Source: Variovorax sp. ZS18.2.2
GTDB lineage: Bacteria; Pseudomonadota; Gammaproteobacteria; Burkholderiales; Burkholderiaceae_C
Length of the DNA stretch: 64,000 bases
Assembly: GCF_024701975.1 (NCBI RefSeq)
Contig: NZ_JANLNM010000010.1
Span: 186,001-250,000 of the forward strand
Reading direction: 5' to 3'
In this document: piece by piece, positions 62,001 to 64,000 of the stretch
Layout: the number at the start of each line of letters is the position of its first letter
Position numbering within the stretch: the stretch's first letter is position 1
Position numbers and translations under genes: made by a program
The notes under the pieces: model-generated
The model's input: only the letters and a program-made list of their open reading frames with translations
Database searches by the model: none
Told to the model about the DNA's origin: nothing

Positions 62001-64000
62001 ATTCGCACAGAGGAAGTCACCGGAGCTCCGGAGCATCGCGTTGAACACGCGCCAAAGGGAGAAACCGATCGTCTGAGTGGTGGCAGCTTTACACCAAAGC
62101 CAAAAGACGCTTACTACACCACGATTGACGGTCAGAGGATCGTGGCAAAAAACTGGTACATCTGGGAATACGATCGGACCAAAACCACAACCGAGATCGT
62201 CCCTGGCAGCGCGGATCCTGGACGAATCGTCGCTGGTGGCAACCTGACGTTCAAGGGCGATGAGCTGCGCAACGAAAGCAGCAAGATCGTCATTGGAGGT
62301 GCCTTGACGGGCGATGTTGGCGCTCTGCGCAACATCGGCATCGACGGCGTGGAGAGAACTCGTGATGTTGGCAAAGTCACCTACTCGTACACGAAAAAGG
62401 GGGGGCGAAAGTACGGGTTCTTCGGACCAAGGAAGGACATACGCGTCAACGACACAACCGACTACGACGTCCAGCAGCCCGACCGCACATTCACGCTGGA
62501 CGAATTCGTCTTCAAGGAGCATGCCAACGAGGCGTCCGACAAGAGGCCCGGCGCCGCACGCGCGGTGAGCGTCAGTGCGCAAGCTGGGGCAGCGGGCGAA
62601 GTCGATGGAGCCAATCGCAACGGCGCCATCGTCGAAGTGCCGTCGGCTATCGGTGCCGTCGAAAAATCGGCCGGCGATACGGTCAATGCGATGACCGGCG
62701 AGGCCGCCAAGTCGAACACCGACCCGGTCAACGGAACGGCCACCGCGTTGAACGTCAATGGGGTGGAGACGAATGGCGGTACCACCGGGCCGAAGGGCAC
62801 CGGCGGTGCGAGCGCGCCTCCGATGGTCGTGCGCACGAGCCTGCCGAATCTGACGGTGCCCACCGCCAGCCTGTTCGGCGTTCGAAGTGCCGGAGGAGGC
62901 TATCTCGTCGAGACAGATCCGCGCTTTGCCAACTACCGAAACTGGCTCAGCAGCGACTATCTGCTCAACAGCCTCGGTACCGACCCGAACAACACGCTCA
63001 AGCGCCTAGGCGACGGCTTCTACGAGCAGAAGCTCATTCGCGAGCAGGTCGCGCAACTCACAGGCTACCGTTATCTCGATGGATTCCAGAGCGACGAAGA
63101 TCAATACGCCGCCCTGATGGACTCGGGCGCGGCCTTCGCCAAGCAATACGGATTGCGCCCTGGCGTGGCACTCAGCGCAGCACAGATGGCGCAGCTCACC
63201 AGCGACATTGTCTGGCTGGTGGAACAGACCGTCACCCTGCCAGATGGCACCTCGCAGAAGGTGCTCGCGCCGCAGGTGTATGTGCGCGTGCGCCCTGGCG
63301 ACATCAACGGCAGTGGCGCCTTGATCAGCGCCGGCGCCACGTTGATCAAAAGTCGCGGGGACGTGACCAACACCGGCACGATCGCCGGGCGCAACATCGT
63401 CGCGATCCACGCAGACAACATTGACAACCTCGGCGGCCGCATCGACGGCAGCAGCGTCCGCCTCGATGCAGCCAGGGACCTGAACAATATCGGCGGCAGC
63501 ATCACCGCCCGCGATTCAGCGGTGCTCCAAGCTGGACGCGACATCAATATTCAGACCACCACGACTACACAGGCCGGTGTACAGGGCATACGCACCGGCA
63601 TCGACCGGGTGGCGGGTGTCTACGTGACCAATCCCGGTGGCCTGCTGGTGGCCAGCGCCGGCAACGATCTCAATGTGGTCGGCGCCATCCTGGTCAACGC
63701 CGGCAAGGACGGAAACACCGTGCTGGCCGCCGAGCGCAACGTGAAGCTCGGCACGGTGACGACGGCCAGCAGCGACAGGACTGTCTGGGATCCAAAGAAC
63801 TTCCGCTCCGAAAACCTGAGCGCTGAAGTCGGCAGCCAGGTCCAAACGGCAGGTGCGGTGCAGATTTCTGCCGGCAACGACATCCGGCTTCGGGCGGCCA
63901 GTGTGGACGCGAAAGGTGCGGTGGTCGCGACAGCCGGGCGTGATGTAGCTATCGAAGACGGAAAGAGCACGCTGAGCCTGGACGAAGCGCACCAGTACAC
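56013..64000 (+). CDS. cdiA: filamentous haemagglutinin/CdiA-like TpsA exoprotein, C-terminus outside window
   Basis: Open without a stop from ATG 56013 (17 bases after the TpsB stop, with GGGAGAAAAG upstream) to the window end, over 2,660 codons. It starts with an extended signal peptide (MNKHLHRIIFNAARGMRMVV), then the signal cleavage site near ARAQ, the TPS secretion domain with VIIANPAGISVDGGGFI near residue 175, and long arrays of haemagglutinin repeats. A CdiA-type conserved block (ETDPRFANYRNWLSSDYLL, then DIVWLVEQTVTLPDG) lies at about 62,910-63,260. The toxin tip and immunity gene are not in view. A plain adhesin cannot be excluded. Confidence 0.9.
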   Translation, partial: MNKHLHRIIFNAARGMRMVVQETATSIGKGAAKATVSAAVGTVALLGPMFVGAGLTGVLTASPARAQIVPSPMAPSNLRPNVLVAPNGVPLVNIRTPSAGGVSRNVYNQFDVMRNGAILNNSRGNVQTQLGGWVQGNPWLANGPARIILNEINGGNPSQLRGYVEVGGQRAEVIIANPAGISVDGGGFINASRATLTTGTPQLNAFGGLESFLVRGGTVAINGAGLDASKTDYAAILARAVEANAGIWASELKVVTGANQVSADHSQIAPTAGTGAAPTFALDVAALGGMYAGKIVLVGTEAGLGARNAGTIQAVPGAASGNNLAGAGQLVVTHAGRLENTGSIQATADANLAAPSFANSGRVVSGGNLKIATQDNLTNSLHGAGGTLEGGRLELSSAAGDIDNRAGLIRQTSSTGLALSAATLSNTSNGVIGLEPVSQGATQPNGEGSGTGTPGTPGTSTPPAESGTGSTSTIAPAPYTPPSPGAVTAAGAIRNDNGGRIYAGGPISLQSANINNNGGTMGLASMTVNQPTFDNHGGTLNISNGFNAHVDRFDNTGGKLNAGSLNIASSGDLINVDGTLASAADVHLSIGGKADNTQGTVSAVGTLAANVTGATTNDAGTLIANQGLTLQTASLDNSKGSIQSVQAGVRLAVANQLANGGGGVIGAATDLNVQAGSLVNAGSLRGANDVNIAVSDVVGNEGTITAGRHAAIAARSLQSNSAGVLGAGIQADGSLGGIGDLHITTTGALIAQGNNLAGGNVTLQGANVDLAGSQTSAANIAITATQDDVTTSKAVVVTPGILNIAANAQSEQTLVNDAGKLNAAQWSLNISNLANTNGAEIIQTGTGTTTVAISGTLDNSGGTLASNGRLALAAASLSNKGGTIRTAPGTDLAITVTGLLDNSSKGEIGAGGNATVQAASLDNDTGRIVAVGDVSSTTSGATSNQGGSIAANGNTTLTAGNLNNTGGTVSALSNLATTVQGALDNAAGTLVANQALEVDAGLLTNGKGSIQSLQASTRLDVTGGLTNEQGAIGAAADLSIQADQLTNSGSLHGGNDTSVTVTERLTNDGSITAGRNTGITAGSVQSGGSSVLGAGIQSDGNVGVVGDLSVSASGALLAQGTNLAAGQATLQGANVDLTGSQTSAANIAITATQSSVITSTAKVVTPGTLSVTANAQTGQTLVNDAGQLSAGQLNLRVSNIANTHGGEIVQVGDGATTIAVSGMLNNDGGRIASNGQDLSLSAATLTNTSGKIEHAGSGTLSIAGGDYSGVDGQITTNKMLTVAMEGAFRQDGGTTGAEQIAIDAGSLSNRGGQIVQTGADAMRITVADALDNTLGTIASNGKTIIAADSLTNRGGTIRAAGTSDLDVAVTGALDNSQIKDGDKDKGGEIGAGGNAVISAGSLNNTFGGITAAGDLVATIGGAAINVGGTLAANGNTTVIAGTLDNSNLGVVAAVNGDLTVTTTGTTTNNGGTLQAGGKTALANNGLNNVGGKIFGDSLSVDTRGNTLDNSAKGTLAATTTVAVNSGVLNNDAGLIQSGGAMTIDTHGQALVNTNAAGYRTDPEDPMGGISSSDALTIDAGVVNNKAGFIGAAGALTASTKEFSNTGGGTVLGRSTVAIDTAGAAYDNGGGQTLAAGDLSIDAGSINNADGLIRSSATTSLNARTLVNADTLIANRGIEGKNVVIGADDLNNAKGGIRADQNVTITSGGNVRNDQGLISAMDTLAIKDPNAGNPGAKTLSITNTNGTLVGGTAAVRDADGKVQTAGFGGVWLDARSFVNDGKLVSANDLGVALVGDTTNRSEVAANGNLSYTTTGTFVNDGKLLAGQTLTVGGNEVFNNANAEMSGANTIVNAASKLENRGLIDSVGQTQINAGATSDADGTLTGTGTVRNIGTGRIYGDRISIVAGSLDNDAETVNGETKAGTIAARKRLDIGAQTVNNREHAMIFSGDTLFVGGALDSKREATGRATEIVNASASIESLGDMSLAASRVRNLDAHIRTEEVTGAPEHRVEHAPKGETDRLSGGSFTPKPKDAYYTTIDGQRIVAKNWYIWEYDRTKTTTEIVPGSADPGRIVAGGNLTFKGDELRNESSKIVIGGALTGDVGALRNIGIDGVERTRDVGKVTYSYTKKGGRKYGFFGPRKDIRVNDTTDYDVQQPDRTFTLDEFVFKEHANEASDKRPGAARAVSVSAQAGAAGEVDGANRNGAIVEVPSAIGAVEKSAGDTVNAMTGEAAKSNTDPVNGTATALNVNGVETNGGTTGPKGTGGASAPPMVVRTSLPNLTVPTASLFGVRSAGGGYLVETDPRFANYRNWLSSDYLLNSLGTDPNNTLKRLGDGFYEQKLIREQVAQLTGYRYLDGFQSDEDQYAALMDSGAAFAKQYGLRPGVALSAAQMAQLTSDIVWLVEQTVTLPDGTSQKVLAPQVYVRVRPGDINGSGALISAGATLIKSRGDVTNTGTIAGRNIVAIHADNIDNLGGRIDGSSVRLDAARDLNNIGGSITARDSAVLQAGRDINIQTTTTTQAGVQGIRTGIDRVAGVYVTNPGGLLVASAGNDLNVVGAILVNAGKDGNTVLAAERNVKLGTVTTASSDRTVWDPKNFRSENLSAEVGSQVQTAGAVQISAGNDIRLRAASVDAKGAVVATAGRDVAIEDGKSTLSLDEAHQY
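57885..59590 (+). repeat. internal 1,101-bp-offset duplication within the TpsA gene
   Basis: The segment at about 57,885-58,490 recurs at 58,986-59,590, offset by exactly 1,101 bases (367 codons). Paired landmarks are TLQGANVDLAGSQTSAANIA with TLQGANVDLTGSQTSAANIA, and GVLGAGIQADG with SVLGAGIQSDG. The copies differ at many third positions, so the duplication is old or diversifying. It is part of the haemagglutinin repeat shaft and would lengthen the filament. Confidence 0.8.

Overview
The window looks like chromosomal DNA of a betaproteobacterium of the family Comamonadaceae, most like Variovorax. The grounds are very high G+C coding sequence, many Bug/TctC-type solute receptors, a complete homoprotocatechuate (hpa) meta-cleavage operon with an HpaR regulator, a TorF porin-glnK-amtB cluster, and GC-rich palindromic intergenic repeats. 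This placement comes from gene content and recalled family knowledge; no database search was run.

Bases 1-35,900 are well-ordered chromosome. In order: a zinc-finger protein and ilvE; rdgC; an M20 amidohydrolase with an MHS-type transporter and a divergent LysR regulator; a membrane protein and a VOC protein; a candidate structured RNA with a plus-strand terminator; radA; then the hpa operon (8.76-16.4 kb). That operon encodes HpaR, HpaG1, HpaG2, HpaE, a periplasmic Bug receptor, a LigA/LigB-type two-part ring-cleavage dioxygenase, HpaF, HpaH and HpaI. It takes 3,4-dihydroxyphenylacetate by meta cleavage, dehydrogenation, decarboxylation/isomerisation, hydration and aldol cleavage to pyruvate and succinic semialdehyde. 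A second Bug receptor, a class II aldolase and a ketopantoate-reductase-like protein follow. Next come alr, lplT, an EamA transporter, glutathione peroxidase, glycolate oxidase genes glcDEF with a LysR regulator, an SMP-30 lactonase, and the nitrogen-controlled porin-glnK-amtB operon, which has a sigma-54 promoter visible upstream of the porin.

Bases about 35,900-54,000 are an accessory mosaic. It begins abruptly inside comM: only 77 native codons remain. There follow three tandem 20-bp repeats that look like transposase-binding sites of a Tn7-like end, and a 616-residue protein that I tentatively read as TnsE-like. Then come an acyltransferase, an IS1182-type relic, a frameshifted AT-rich lipoprotein hydrolase, an intact lolC, a lolD remnant fused in frame to the end of a Tn3-family transposase, a two-component system with a fatty-acid-hydroxylase-like membrane protein, nested IS66/IS3 relics, and small cargo genes (phosphotransferase, GNAT, TetR, glycosyltransferase). 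IS66 and IS21-type fragments close it.

Bases 54,186-64,000 hold a two-partner secretion locus in E. coli-type CDI order: an outer-membrane TpsB/CdiB transporter, then the first ~2,660 codons of a huge filamentous-haemagglutinin/CdiA-like exoprotein that runs off the window. Its toxin domain and any immunity gene lie beyond the end. I saw no rRNA, tRNA or CRISPR array.
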